DNA from: an uncultured Ruminiclostridium sp.
GTDB lineage: Bacteria; Bacillota; Clostridia; Oscillospirales; Ruminococcaceae
Reading direction: 5' to 3'
NCBI GenBank assembly: GCA_947594425.1
Contig: CANQED010000002.1
Coordinates: 126,364-190,363, forward strand
Length of the DNA: 64,000 bases
In this document: positions 21,189-33,635 of the stretch, one piece after another
Numbering within the stretch: the first letter of the stretch is position 1
How the letters are laid out: each line of letters starts with the position of its first letter
Made by a program: the position numbers and the translations under genes
The notes under the pieces: model-generated
Told to the model about the DNA's origin: nothing
Databases searched by the model: none
Seen by the model: the letters and a program-made list of their open reading frames with translations, nothing else

Positions 21189-21968
21189 ATGACCAAGAAG
21201 AATACCGCCGCTACTATTATCACGATAGTTATCGCAGCTTTGGCGCTTGCGACGACTTTGTTTTTGCTGTACAGAATGTCACAGGAGCAGACGCAGGAGA
21301 TGCCGCCCGCGGCGTTTGTCCCCTCCGACGAGGTAAACGTCGAGATGAACGAGAACGCGGTAAAGCTTGTAAAGAATAACTGCGAGGTGTTTAGGGTATT
21401 TTTACAGTACGGTCTGCCGCACGAGACGGAGCCCTATAACAACAAGCCCGACGACGGTCTTTACACCGTCAAGAGTGACACATACAAGAGCGTGGCCGAC
21501 CTGGAAAAGCTGCTCAAAGAGACCTTTGTGGAAAAAGAGGCACAGCGCATACTCGACGGCATAGGCGATAACGGCAAGATATTTGCCGACCAAAAGGACG
21601 GCACACTCGGCATAGCCGAGAGCTGCATAGACAGCACGGGCAAATTTAAAGGGCTCGACTACGCATATTCTTGGACCAACGCTAACGTTACCCTGCTCCC
21701 CGTTTCTAATACCGAATGCAAGATAACAATAGAGCTTGCTCCCGACAACGGCAGCGGCTCGGTAGCAATAGGCTCGGCAGACAGCTCGGCCGAGAGCTCT
21801 CAGGTCGAGAGCTCGCAGGCGCAGACTTCGCAGGCCGACAGCTCTGCCGCCGACAGCTCCGCAACCTCGTCTGATACTTCCGCACAGGCTCAAGGTAAAT
21901 CCAAGACCTTTACGGTAAATATGCTTAAGGTAAACGGCGTTTGGCTGCTCGAGAAGTTAGCTTATTGA
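21189..21968 (+). CDS. Hypothetical single-pass membrane protein with Ser/Ala-rich segment
   Basis: N-terminal TM, Ser/Ala-rich low-complexity SADSSAESSQVESSQAQTSQADSSAADSS. Confidence 0.7.
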   Translation: MTKKNTAATIITIVIAALALATTLFLLYRMSQEQTQEMPPAAFVPSDEVNVEMNENAVKLVKNNCEVFRVFLQYGLPHETEPYNNKPDDGLYTVKSDTYKSVADLEKLLKETFVEKEAQRILDGIGDNGKIFADQKDGTLGIAESCIDSTGKFKGLDYAYSWTNANVTLLPVSNTECKITIELAPDNGSGSVAIGSADSSAESSQVESSQAQTSQADSSAADSSATSSDTSAQAQGKSKTFTVNMLKVNGVWLLEKLAY

Positions 21969-21972
21969 TCTA

Positions 21973-22263
21973 ATGGATAAAAAGGACAATCCGCTTAAGG
22001 TATACGCGGTGGCGGGACAGATAGGCTTTTTGGTCATAGTCCCGCTGGTGGTGTTCATCTGGGGCGGGAGCGCGCTGATAAACGCGCTCGGGCTGCCGCA
22101 GCAGCTTATAATAGTATGTGTGCTGCTCGGTATACTGACGATGGTGTCGGGTACGGCGAGCTTTCTTACAAAGCTTGTCAAAATGTACGCAAAGGACGAT
22201 AAAAAGCAGATCGCGGTGCATAAAGACCTCCGTGACAACGACTATTACGACGACCGGGACTGA
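21973..22263 (+). CDS. AtpZ/AtpI-like small membrane protein
   Basis: Two-TM 96-aa ORF at head of atp operon. Confidence 0.65.
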   Translation: MDKKDNPLKVYAVAGQIGFLVIVPLVVFIWGGSALINALGLPQQLIIVCVLLGILTMVSGTASFLTKLVKMYAKDDKKQIAVHKDLRDNDYYDDRD

Positions 22264-22268
22264 TAGCT

Positions 22269-22685
22269 TTGAACAAGCTGATAAAAAGATACGGCATCGC
22301 GGCAAAGGAGCTGAAAGCACTTTTGCCGTATTATATAATCGCATTTGCGCTTATCTGCGCGGTATCGGCTGTGCTGTGCATATTCGGCATAGGCGGGGTG
22401 ACATTGTTCACGGGAGCCGCCGTCGGGACGGCGGTATCTGTCTTAAGCTTTGCGGCGCTCGCCGTCAGCTGCCAGAACGCCGCGCATATGAATGAAAAAA
22501 GCGCGCGGCTGTCCATGAACGGGACGTATGCCGCGAGATATATCTCGATATTTATTATATTGGGCGTGCTGATGTATTTTCGGCTGATAAATCCGCTGAC
22601 GGCGATACTTCCGCTGTTCGTGCCGAGAATAGGCTACACGCTGAACGCGATATTTTTCGATAAAGACAAAAAGAGAAAGGAATGA
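22269..22685 (+). CDS. atpI: ATP synthase I-like membrane protein
   Basis: Four-TM pattern, TTG start, immediately upstream of atpB. Confidence 0.6.
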   Translation: MNKLIKRYGIAAKELKALLPYYIIAFALICAVSAVLCIFGIGGVTLFTGAAVGTAVSVLSFAALAVSCQNAAHMNEKSARLSMNGTYAARYISIFIILGVLMYFRLINPLTAILPLFVPRIGYTLNAIFFDKDKKRKE

Positions 22686-23422
22686 GTGCTTTGCAGGAGC
22701 TTTGCACACAGGTGACAAACGCCGCCGAGTTTACGGTCAAGGGGCCTTTGCAGTCGCTTAAATTCAGCATTGGCGGACTTGATATAGTTATCAGCGAGAG
22801 CATTGTGGTACAATGGATAGTGATAGGCATACTCGCGGTGGTATTCTTTATCCTCGGGCGCAATCTTAAGCTGCGCGCCACATCCCGCAGACAAATGGCG
22901 GCGGAATACATAGTCGGATTTTTCCGCGGCATGGTAAACGACACTATGGGCGTAAAATACAAGAAGTACACCGTCTATATCGGCGCGTTGTTTTGCATGT
23001 CGCTGGTGTCGAGTTTAATGGGACTGCTCGGACTGAGAGCGCCCACCTCGGATCTGTCGGTGGTGGCGACCTGGGGCGCGATAACCTTTATATTAACGCA
23101 GAGAAACAAGATAAAGACGGGCGGTATCAAGGGCTTTTTCAAGGGCTTTGTCGAGCCTATGCCGTTTATGCTGCCGTTTAATATCATCGGCGAGATAGCT
23201 AACCCCGTATCGCAGTCCTTGCGTCACTTTGCAAATATACTCGCGGGGTCGGTAGTAGGCGGACTTATCTACTTTGCGCTGGGACAGGTGGCGGGCGGTT
23301 TAGCGTCGATAGGCGTACCCGCTATATTGTCGCTGTACTTTGACCTGTTCTCGTCGTTCATTCAGGCATACATATTCTGCACGCTGACTATGGCATATGT
23401 GTCAATGGCGGAGTGCGACTGA
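22682..23422 (+). CDS. atpB: F0F1 ATP synthase subunit a
   Basis: AAEYIVGFFRGMVNDTMG, PFNIIGEIANPVSQSLRHFANILAGSVVG. Confidence 0.96.
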   Translation: MSALQELCTQVTNAAEFTVKGPLQSLKFSIGGLDIVISESIVVQWIVIGILAVVFFILGRNLKLRATSRRQMAAEYIVGFFRGMVNDTMGVKYKKYTVYIGALFCMSLVSSLMGLLGLRAPTSDLSVVATWGAITFILTQRNKIKTGGIKGFFKGFVEPMPFMLPFNIIGEIANPVSQSLRHFANILAGSVVGGLIYFALGQVAGGLASIGVPAILSLYFDLFSSFIQAYIFCTLTMAYVSMAECD

Positions 23423-23467
23423 TTAAGGTATTCACCCGCAAGGGTAATAATACAAGAACAAGCATAC

Positions 23468-23769
<302 letters not shown>

Positions 23770-23793
23770 AAAACAAGGAAAGGAAGCGAGAAG

Positions 23794-24342
23794 ATGGATA
23801 TTCTTTCTTTGCTGAGAGCCTTTGACGAGGCGGCAGGTCAGCCCACGTTCTCGCTCGTGGACATAAATGTTGATACGATAGTTTTCACGCTTATCAACAC
23901 GGGGATAATCGTACTTATTTATTTCTTCTTTCTTCATAAGCCGGTATGCAAGATACTCGATCAGCGCGCTGCGGCGGTGAACAAGGACATGGACGACGCC
24001 GAGAAGGCTCGCAAGGAGGCCGAGGCCGCTAAGGACGAGTACGAGCAGCGCCTTTTACAGTCTAAGGACGAGGCGGGGAAAATACTCGCCGACGCGACAA
24101 AGCGCGCGCAGCAGCGTTCTGACGAGATAGTTTCTCAAGCTAACGCCGAGGCCGCGGCATTAAAGCAGCGCGCGGAAGAAAGTATCGAGCGCGATAAAAA
24201 GCGCGCGGTGAACGAGATAAAGGACGAGATAGCGGATATGGTCATCTTAGCCGCGTCAAAGGTCGCCGAAAAGGAGATAAGCGCAGAGGACAACGAACGC
24301 ATAATCGCGGGAGAGTTAGAGCGCATCGGAAAGGAGAACTGA
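23794..24342 (+). CDS. atpF: F0F1 ATP synthase subunit b
   Basis: IYFFFLHKPVCKILDQRAAAVNKDMDDAEKARKEAEAAKDEYEQRL. Confidence 0.95.
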   Translation: MDILSLLRAFDEAAGQPTFSLVDINVDTIVFTLINTGIIVLIYFFFLHKPVCKILDQRAAAVNKDMDDAEKARKEAEAAKDEYEQRLLQSKDEAGKILADATKRAQQRSDEIVSQANAEAAALKQRAEESIERDKKRAVNEIKDEIADMVILAASKVAEKEISAEDNERIIAGELERIGKEN

Positions 24343-24343
24343 T

Positions 24344-24889
24344 ATGGCATCGGTCGATAAAGTATACGGCGACGCGCTGTTTTCTCTTGCGGCCGAGCAG
24401 TCCGATGAGGTCCTGACGGAGATCTTTTCGCAGCTTAAGGCGGTGAGGGAGATATTTGCCGATACCCCCGAGCTGATAAAGCTGTTAAAGGCTCCGACCG
24501 TGAGCGCCGAGGACAAAATATCGGTGCTGCGCGAGGCGTTCGATGGAAAAGTACACGAGTATCTTTTAAATTTTCTGCTTATTTTGGCGGAAAACGGACG
24601 TGCCGACAGGCTCGACAAGATAGCCGCCTATTTCACCGCGCTTTATAACGAGCGTATGGGGCTAGCGGATGTGACGGTAGTTTCGGCTATGCCGCTAAGC
24701 AATGAAATGACGGAAAAAATAAAGCAAAAAATGGAGCAGGTCACAGGCAAAAAGGTAACCCTTAAGCTTAGGACCGATCCCTCGATAATAGGCGGCGTCA
24801 AGATAAGCTGCGGCGGCACGCGGATAGACGCGAGCGTAGAGTCGCGGCTTGCACAGCTGCGCGGCGAGATAGCGGGCATTATCGAGTAA
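24344..24889 (+). CDS. atpH: F0F1 ATP synthase subunit delta
   Basis: VYGDALFSLAAEQ; LRTDPSIIGGVKISCGGTRIDASVESRLAQLR. Confidence 0.95.
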   Translation: MASVDKVYGDALFSLAAEQSDEVLTEIFSQLKAVREIFADTPELIKLLKAPTVSAEDKISVLREAFDGKVHEYLLNFLLILAENGRADRLDKIAAYFTALYNERMGLADVTVVSAMPLSNEMTEKIKQKMEQVTGKKVTLKLRTDPSIIGGVKISCGGTRIDASVESRLAQLRGEIAGIIE

Positions 24890-24910
24890 GGCAGAAAGGA
24901 AGGGCTTTAA

Positions 24911-26422
24911 GTGGAATTAAGACCCGATGAGATAACCGGGATAATAAGATCCCGCATAAAGGATTTCAGTTCAAAGCTAAAGCTGGAGGACACGGGTACC
25001 GTCGTCACGGTCGGCGACGGCATTGTCCGCATACACGGACTTGAAAAGTGTATGCTTAACGAGCTGCTTGAATTTGAAAACGGAGTGCGCTGTATGGCGA
25101 TGAACCTCGAGCAAGACTTTGTCGGAGCGGTAATGCTCGGCGAGGACGACGATATAAAAGAGGGCGACACCGTTAAGCGCACGGGTACCGTCGTATCGGT
25201 GCCTGTCGGGGACGAGCTGCTCGGCAGAGTGGTAAACGCCCTCGGACAGCCTATCGACGGAAAAGGGCCGGTCACCTCGACCGAGACCCGCCCGATAGAA
25301 AGGATAGCCCCCGGTATTATCACCAGAGAGCCTGTCAGCGTACCGTTGCAGACGGGTATAAAGGCGATAGACTCTATGATACCGATAGGCAGAGGCCAGC
25401 GTGAGCTGATAATCGGCGACCGCCAGACGGGTAAGACCGCAATAGCGGTAGATACGATAATAAACCAGAAAAAGACAGGCGTTATCTGCATATACGTCGC
25501 TATCGGGCAAAAGGCGTCCACGGTGGCAAACGTTGTGGAGCAGCTAAAGACCGAGGGCGCTATGGACTATACCATAGTCGTTTCCGCCTCGGCGAGCGAG
25601 CTTGCGCCGCTGCAATACATAGCGCCGTATTCGGGCTGCGCTATGGGCGAATATTTTATGGAGCAAGGCAAGGATGTGCTGGTCGTATACGACGACCTGT
25701 CAAAGCACGCGGTAGCCTACCGCGCACTCTCCCTGCTGCTTAAGCGTCCGCCCGGACGTGAGGCGTACCCCGGCGACGTATTCTATCTTCACTCAAGACT
25801 GCTCGAGCGCGCCGCTAACCTCAACACCGAGTACGGCGGAGGCTCGCTCACAGCGCTGCCGATAATAGAGACGCAGGCGGGCGACGTGTCGGCATATATA
25901 CCTACTAATGTAATATCCATAACCGACGGGCAGATATTCTTAGAGACCGAGCTTTTCCACTCGGGCGTAAGACCCGCGGTGAACCCCGGTATATCGGTAT
26001 CGCGTGTCGGCGGCAACGCTCAGATAAAGGCTATGAAAAAGGTAGCGGGCACGCTTAAGCTCGACTATTCGCAGTTTAGAGAGCTGCAGGCGTTCTCGCA
26101 GTTCGGCTCGGATCTTGACAAGGACACAAAAGAGCGCCTTGCAAAGGGCGAAAGGATAGTCGAGGTGCTAAAGCAGCCGCAAAACTCCCCCGTCGCGGTG
26201 GAAGATCAGGTCATTATAATCTACGCAGTTATCAATAATTATCTTAAGGATATAAAATTGTCGGACGTGGCGGAATTTGAGCGCGCGCTGTATAAGCATA
26301 TCGACGAGAGATACCCCGAAATTCCCGACGGGATAAGAAAAGACAAGGTCCTCTCCCCCGAAAATGAGGAGAGGCTGAAAGAGGCTCTCGCGGAGTTCTC
26401 GCAGCAGTACTCTAAATTCTGA
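24911..26422 (+). CDS. atpA: F0F1 ATP synthase subunit alpha
   Basis: [44 protein letters not shown]. Confidence 0.98.
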   Translation: MELRPDEITGIIRSRIKDFSSKLKLEDTGTVVTVGDGIVRIHGLEKCMLNELLEFENGVRCMAMNLEQDFVGAVMLGEDDDIKEGDTVKRTGTVVSVPVGDELLGRVVNALGQPIDGKGPVTSTETRPIERIAPGIITREPVSVPLQTGIKAIDSMIPIGRGQRELIIGDRQTGKTAIAVDTIINQKKTGVICIYVAIGQKASTVANVVEQLKTEGAMDYTIVVSASASELAPLQYIAPYSGCAMGEYFMEQGKDVLVVYDDLSKHAVAYRALSLLLKRPPGREAYPGDVFYLHSRLLERAANLNTEYGGGSLTALPIIETQAGDVSAYIPTNVISITDGQIFLETELFHSGVRPAVNPGISVSRVGGNAQIKAMKKVAGTLKLDYSQFRELQAFSQFGSDLDKDTKERLAKGERIVEVLKQPQNSPVAVEDQVIIIYAVINNYLKDIKLSDVAEFERALYKHIDERYPEIPDGIRKDKVLSPENEERLKEALAEFSQQYSKF

Positions 26423-26436
26423 TAAGGAGCACGCTT

Positions 26437-26664
26437 ATGTGGGTAATGTCATACGACAAAAAGCAGCTGATAGACGCCGAGCGCTTTACGGTACAGAAGA
26501 ACATCGGCGGAGGTCAGGATAAAAAATGGGCGATAAGCGCCGGAAAGCGCACTCTCGAGTACATTTTCGGCTATTACCCCGACGAGGAGAGCGCAAAGGC
26601 GGAGCTTAAAAGAATTTGCGACGCTATCGGCGAGGGAAAGCCCTGTTACACCTCGGCTAAATGA
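26437..26664 (+). CDS. Small hypothetical protein inserted between atpA and atpG
   Basis: 75-aa ORF, likely start MSYDKKQL at 26446 after AAGGAG; collinear with operon. Confidence 0.65.
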   Translation: MWVMSYDKKQLIDAERFTVQKNIGGGQDKKWAISAGKRTLEYIFGYYPDEESAKAELKRICDAIGEGKPCYTSAK

Positions 26665-26691
26665 CACCTTATTCATAAAAGGAGAGCAATT

Positions 26692-26814
26692 ATGAAAAAA
26701 GCGGCATTCGCACTAAGCATAGTATCTGTATGCCTGTCGGCGCTGACTTTGGCGCTGGTGGTATTGCAGCTTATCGCAAGAAAGACAAAATATATCGAGA
26801 CGGACGAGATATGA
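26692..26814 (+). CDS. 40-aa single-TM small protein between atpA and atpG
   Basis: MKKAAFALSIVSVCLSALTLALVVLQLIARKTKYIETDEI; RBS AAAGGAGAGC; not in supplied ORF track. Confidence 0.6.
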   Translation: MKKAAFALSIVSVCLSALTLALVVLQLIARKTKYIETDEI

Positions 26815-26874
26815 CAGCCCCCTTTTTATCAGCCGCGAAAGGAGAATTGTCCTTAACGGGACAAGGTGATAGCT

Positions 26875-29161
<2,287 letters not shown>

Positions 29162-29175
29162 TAAAGGACGGCAGT

Positions 29176-29586
29176 ATGACACCATTCAGATTAAAGATAC
29201 TCACCCCCGAAAGGCTATTGTTTGACGGCGAGGTGCAAAGCGTCATAGTGCGCACCACCGTCGGCGATAAGGGGATACTCGCCCACCACGAGCCGTATGT
29301 TGCGGCGCTCGGTATCGGGCAGGCTAAGATAAAAGACCCCGACGGCAAAGAGCGCGTCGGCGCGGTGTCCTCGGGTATAGTAGAGGTCACGGCGGAAAAG
29401 ACGACCATACTCGCGCAGTCCTTTGAATGGGCGGACGAGATAGACGTCGACCGCGCGGAAAAAGCCCGCGCGCTTGCCGAGGAGAATATCACGCGCTGGA
29501 AGAACGACCAGCGCAAGCTGGATATCGCGGAGTACAAGCTCAAAAGAGCTATCAACCGCATTTCCACAGCGGAAAGAAAGTTATAA
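29176..29586 (+). CDS. atpC: F0F1 ATP synthase subunit epsilon
   Basis: FRLKILTPERLLFDGEVQSVIVRTTVGDKGILAHHEPYVAALG. Confidence 0.95.
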   Translation: MTPFRLKILTPERLLFDGEVQSVIVRTTVGDKGILAHHEPYVAALGIGQAKIKDPDGKERVGAVSSGIVEVTAEKTTILAQSFEWADEIDVDRAEKARALAEENITRWKNDQRKLDIAEYKLKRAINRISTAERKL

Positions 29587-29594
29587 TAAAAATT

Positions 29595-29632
29595 CGGGGC
29601 TGACCTTATAATAGGCGCAGCCCCGTTAAATT
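29595..29632 (+). terminator. atp operon terminator
   Basis: CGGGGCTG..CAGCCCCG followed by TTAAATTTT. Confidence 0.8.
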
Positions 29633-29654
29633 TTCACCCAAAAAATAAAAGCAA

Positions 29655-29942
29655 AAACCCGATCTCTTAAAAAATCGGGTCTTTGTTGTTTGAGAATGAG
29701 GAGAAAAATCTTTTCACAATATACCTACTTGTTTGCAGCGCTTATGGTTACAGCGCAGGCGGTATCTGCCGGAATGTCCGGCAGTCCGCCCGGAAGAATA
29801 AACATTGCTCAGTTTAAAGTCGGGGAGGGGTCGTACCGACGATTTGCTTAAAAGGTAGAATGGCGTTATAAGTCTTTGTAAAAAATATGTAATATTGAAA
29901 AGGAGAAGTTGATGTGATATTATGCTGTCTTTTTCTTCCTAC
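29655..29942 (-). ncRNA. Putative structured small RNA (or short-peptide mRNA) on minus strand
   Basis: Minus-strand TATAAT at 29954..29949, own terminator (ACCCGAT..ATCGGGT + TTTTTGCTTTT), internal GGCGG..GCCGG..CCGGC..CCGCC hairpin, and long closing IR CTTTTCAcAATATAC/GTAATATTGAAAAG. Confidence 0.4.
29657..29680. terminator. Bidirectional terminator hairpin
   Basis: ACCCGATctcttaaaaaATCGGGT with T-rich tract on the minus strand. Confidence 0.7.
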
Positions 29943-29975
29943 AATCAAATTATAACAGAAAAAATCCCAAAATGC

Positions 29976-30057
29976 AATTACAAAGCGGTTACAATGAGGT
30001 TACAATTCAGCAACAAATAATTACAAAACGGTTACAACGGTTACAAATCGGTAACAG
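29976..30057. promoter_or_regulatory. Helically phased direct-repeat array (consensus GGTTACAA, ~11-bp period, 8 units)
   Basis: Units start at 29976, 29987, 29998, 30009, 30019, 30030, 30039, 30050. Confidence 0.8.
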
Positions 30058-30093
30058 TGCGGCGAGCAGAATAGTTAAAATATAAAATTTCGG

Positions 30094-30122
30094 TTGCAAA
30101 ATAACGCGAAATATGCTATACT
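30094..30122 (+). promoter_or_regulatory. Predicted sigma-A promoter of guaA
   Basis: TTGCAA-17-TATACT with TGC extended -10. Confidence 0.65.
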
Positions 30123-30156
30123 TTAGAAAATGCAGAAAGACGAAAGGAGAAAAATT

Positions 30157-31701
30157 ATGGTAGGACACGAAAAGGTACTGGTGATAGATTTCGGCGGGCA
30201 ATACAATCAGCTTATCGCCCGCAGAGTAAGAGAGCATAACATATACTGCGAGGTTTTTCCCTACAAAACGCCTATTGAAAAGATAAAGGCGGAAGCTCCC
30301 AAGGGCATTATTTTCACGGGAGGTCCCGCAAGCGTATATCTTGACAGCTCCCCGCATATCTCAAAGGAGATATTCGAGCTCGGCGTGCCGATACTGGGGA
30401 TATGCTACGGCGCGCAGCTTATGGTATATACTCTCGGGGGGAAGATAGGAAAGGCGGACGACAACTCGCTTGCGGAGTTTGGCAGGACGGAGTGCGACTT
30501 TGACGGCGACTGCGCGCTTTTTGACGGGCTGAAAGAGCGCTCGGTAGTTTGGATGAGCCACAACGATTACATAGAAAAGCTTCCCGACGGCTTCCGCGCG
30601 GCGGCTAACAGCGCAAAATGCCCCTATGCGGCCATAGAGGACCCCGCAAGAAAATTTTACGCCACGCAATTTCACCCCGAGGTAAATCACACCGAGCAGG
30701 GCTTTGAAATGTTGGGAAAATTCTTATTCGACGTTTGCGGCTGCAAGGGCGACTGGACGATGTCGAGCTATGCGGAGAGCGCGATAAAGGAGATACGCGA
30801 AAAGGTCGGAAACGGCAAGGTGCTGCTCGCGCTTTCGGGAGGGGTCGACAGCTCGGTAGCCTGCGCCCTTTTGTCAAAGGCGGTGGGCAATCAGCTGACC
30901 TGCGTATTTGTCGACCACGGATTTATGCGCAAAAACGAGGGCGACGAGGTGGAAAAGGCCTTTGCCGACTGGGACGTTAATTTTGTCAGAGTGAACGCGG
31001 GCGAGAGATTTATTAAAAAGCTCGAGGGCGTAAGCGAACCCGAGCGCAAGCGCAAGCTGATAGGCGAGGAATTTATCCGCGTCTTTGAAGAAGAGGCAAA
31101 GAAGATAGGCAAGGTGGACTTTCTCGTTCAGGGTACCATCTACCCCGACGTTATCGAGAGCGGCACGGGCGACGCCGCCGTGATAAAATCTCATCACAAC
31201 GTCGGCGGACTGCCCGACTATGTGGACTTTAAAGAAATAATCGAGCCGCTGAGGTTGTTATTCAAGGACGAGGTGAGAAAGCTCGGCATAGAGCTCGGGC
31301 TTGCCGACTATCTTGTATGGCGTCAGCCTTTCCCCGGCCCCGGGCTTGCCATAAGAATAATCGGAGAGATCACCCGCGAAAAGCTGTGCATCCTGCAAGA
31401 CGCAGACCTTATCTTCCGCGAGGAGATAGCCGCCGCAGGGCTCGACCGCGATATAAATCAGTACTTCGCGGTGCTTACCGATATGCGCTCTGTCGGCGTT
31501 ATGGGCGACGGCAGGACGTACGACTACACCCTCGCGCTGCGCGCCGTGACCACAAGCGACTTTATGACCGCGGACTTTGCAAGAATACCGTACGACGTGC
31601 TCGAAAAAGCGAGCGTGAGGATCGTCAACGAGGTGGGGCATATCAATAGAGTGTGCTATGACGTGACAAGCAAGCCGCCGGCGACGATTGAGTGGGAGTA
31701 A
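30157..31701 (+). CDS. guaA: GMP synthase (glutamine-hydrolysing)
   Basis: [48 protein letters not shown]. Confidence 0.97.
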   Translation: MVGHEKVLVIDFGGQYNQLIARRVREHNIYCEVFPYKTPIEKIKAEAPKGIIFTGGPASVYLDSSPHISKEIFELGVPILGICYGAQLMVYTLGGKIGKADDNSLAEFGRTECDFDGDCALFDGLKERSVVWMSHNDYIEKLPDGFRAAANSAKCPYAAIEDPARKFYATQFHPEVNHTEQGFEMLGKFLFDVCGCKGDWTMSSYAESAIKEIREKVGNGKVLLALSGGVDSSVACALLSKAVGNQLTCVFVDHGFMRKNEGDEVEKAFADWDVNFVRVNAGERFIKKLEGVSEPERKRKLIGEEFIRVFEEEAKKIGKVDFLVQGTIYPDVIESGTGDAAVIKSHHNVGGLPDYVDFKEIIEPLRLLFKDEVRKLGIELGLADYLVWRQPFPGPGLAIRIIGEITREKLCILQDADLIFREEIAAAGLDRDINQYFAVLTDMRSVGVMGDGRTYDYTLALRAVTTSDFMTADFARIPYDVLEKASVRIVNEVGHINRVCYDVTSKPPATIEWE

Positions 31702-31717
31702 TCCCGGAGGCGCTTAA

Positions 31718-32200
31718 GTGGACATTTTATTTAAAACCGACGACTTTGTATTTTCATACAGGGTCGGCGGCATATTGATCCGCAACGGGAAAATCTTATT
31801 ACAGCGCCCGAAGAATGACGATTATGCCATTATCGGCGGGCATGTCGCTGCAATGGAAACAAGTGTCGAGACCCTTAAGCGCGAATTTGAAGAAGAGCTT
31901 CACACTAAAATAGAGGTAGATGAGCTTGTGGCGGTCGGAGAGATATATTTTCCGTGGGACAACAGACCCTGCCATCAGATATGCTTGTATTATAATGTGC
32001 ATTTGGCGGACGATAATATTCCGTTAGACGGAGTTTTTCATGGATATGATGATTTTGATAACGAAAGAATAGACTTGGACTTTTGTTGGGTCCCGTTAGA
32101 AGAATTAAAGGGAGGCGCTAAGGTTTATCCTTTGGAGCTGATACCGTATATCCTTGAACCGCGTAAGAAAATCGTACATTTTATTTCGAGGGAAGTTTGA
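31718..32200 (+). CDS. NUDIX hydrolase
   Basis: Nudix box GGHVAAMETSVETLKREFEEELHTKIEVDEL. Confidence 0.9.
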   Translation: MDILFKTDDFVFSYRVGGILIRNGKILLQRPKNDDYAIIGGHVAAMETSVETLKREFEEELHTKIEVDELVAVGEIYFPWDNRPCHQICLYYNVHLADDNIPLDGVFHGYDDFDNERIDLDFCWVPLEELKGGAKVYPLELIPYILEPRKKIVHFISREV

Positions 32201-32230
32201 TTATATTTTTTAGAGGTAAACAAAGTACAA

Positions 32231-32266
32231 AAGAGCTATCGGATATTAAGTCCGACAGCTCTTTTT
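32231..32266. terminator. Cassette terminator, copy A
   Basis: AAAGAGCTaTCGGAtattaagTCCGAcAGCTCTTTTT; same hairpin at 38165. Confidence 0.8.
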
Positions 32267-32269
32267 GTT

Positions 32270-32788
32270 TTAGTATAAAATCCCTTTCTCTTTCATTTCA
32301 ACTATTTCCGGCGTGCTTTCATGGTATTTACCAATAATCAAATACAGATAGTTTCTCAAATGTATTATATCTTCCCTGTCCATTGCAATAGTCAGGTGGT
32401 TTGCCGTTAAGCCGTCGTGCCAAAAGTATACTTGCCAGTCGATAGAGATATCGATTATTTCATGAGTACCATTTTCAACACTCAGTTCTTTTTTCGGGGA
32501 CATTTTAAAGCAAAAATCCGGCTCGACAAACACTACATTTACAGGTTCGGTCAATCTGTCACTTATTAAATCATCAAGAGCTTGTGCAAGACCATCGACT
32601 TCAAGTGATAAAAAAACCTCGTCGTTCGTTCCTTTATAATTGAGCCATGGCTCAGAAGAAAACGAATAGCTCACCTCGCACCAACAACCGTATTCATCGT
32701 AGGCGCGCTCGGTTTCATTTTGGTACTGCTGAATTTGGAGCTTTACGATAATCCCGTCTAAATCCATTTGCAACCACATATTAATCAT
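32270..32788 (-). CDS. Cassette A cargo: hypothetical 172-aa protein, possibly immunity-like (WapI-like)
   Basis: ISIDWQVYFWHDGLTANHLTIAMDREDIIHLRNYL; family inference weak. Confidence 0.6.
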   Translation of the reverse strand: MINMWLQMDLDGIIVKLQIQQYQNETERAYDEYGCWCEVSYSFSSEPWLNYKGTNDEVFLSLEVDGLAQALDDLISDRLTEPVNVVFVEPDFCFKMSPKKELSVENGTHEIIDISIDWQVYFWHDGLTANHLTIAMDREDIIHLRNYLYLIIGKYHESTPEIVEMKEKGILY

Positions 32789-32893
32789 CCCTTTCTATTA
32801 GCCTTTAGCTTGTTAAAATTTGTTCCACCGAGGTGTCACCAAGCCCTGCGCAGAACCGCTTACCCTAACACTCCTCACCGCAAAAACCACCTC

Positions 32894-33451
32894 TCAACTA
32901 TTAGCAAACGCAATAATCGCGTCGATATTATCGATAACGAACTGCTGCGCGTCCCTATTATAAAGCACAACGCGATAATTGCCGTAGGGGCTTGTCCTCA
33001 TTTCGGCGGTAATGCCGAGCTTTTCCCCGTCCTCAGTGGGGAGCTTTTTTAACTTGCCGCTCGCGTCGGCTTCTTCAAAAAGCGCGCCGATATTTATAAG
33101 CCAAGTTGTTATGTACTTGTAGCTTATCAGCTTCATCGTTTCGGTATTGATAAGGGCGTTAATTCTTTTAGTGATTTCACTAACAGGTATAGGAGATTCC
33201 GAAAAGGCAAACTGCGCAAGCTTGTCCTGCGTTATCGCAAACGGAACACGCGACGGCTTTTTCGGAGGCTTTATCCCGCCCGCGTCGATGACCTGCCGCA
33301 AGATATCAGACACATAGAATAGACACCGTGACAATCGCACGTTGTTTATAATATCTGCTTGCGCGGCGGGCCGGTCGTCTACTGGGTTTATGCCGTTAGC
33401 TAATTTGTCAATGTATGTCTTCGCGTAAGCGATTTTTTCAAGCTCTGTCAT
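32894..33451 (-). CDS. Hypothetical 185-aa protein, cassette core gene copy A
   Basis: About 91% identical by eye to 38667..39224; RBS AGGGAGGG. Confidence 0.8.
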   Translation of the reverse strand: MTELEKIAYAKTYIDKLANGINPVDDRPAAQADIINNVRLSRCLFYVSDILRQVIDAGGIKPPKKPSRVPFAITQDKLAQFAFSESPIPVSEITKRINALINTETMKLISYKYITTWLINIGALFEEADASGKLKKLPTEDGEKLGITAEMRTSPYGNYRVVLYNRDAQQFVIDNIDAIIAFANS

Positions 33452-33492
33452 GGGAGCCCTCCCTAAAATGTTAAAGCGTTTTTCTATATATT

Positions 33493-33520
33493 ATTATAAT
33501 GTATTTTTCGAGGTTGTCAA
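33493..33520 (-). promoter_or_regulatory. Cassette promoter, copy A
   Basis: Minus-strand TTGACA-16-TATAAT. Confidence 0.8.
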
Positions 33521-33606
33521 GGGGAGAGGGATTTGATAATAAATCTTTCGACCTCACATCTATTGTAACGCTTCACAAGATGATATAAAATGTACGTTTT
33601 ATAGGA

Positions 33607-33635
33607 TTGACAATTTTAGTAAGTTGTGCTATTAT
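33607..33635 (+). promoter_or_regulatory. Predicted promoter of the MTase-like/DUF262 operon
   Basis: TTGACA-17-TATTAT; leaves ~500-nt leader before ORF start at 34150. Confidence 0.5.

Noticed and set aside
29696-29851. 51-aa plus-strand ORF with signal-peptide-like N-terminus (MRRKIFSQYTYLFAALMVTAQAVSAGM...)
   Set aside because: No RBS; lies opposite the better-supported minus-strand transcript; kept only as an alternative explanation.
30058-30156. Purine-type riboswitch upstream of guaA
   Set aside because: Predicted TSS leaves only ~30 nt leader, too short for an aptamer.
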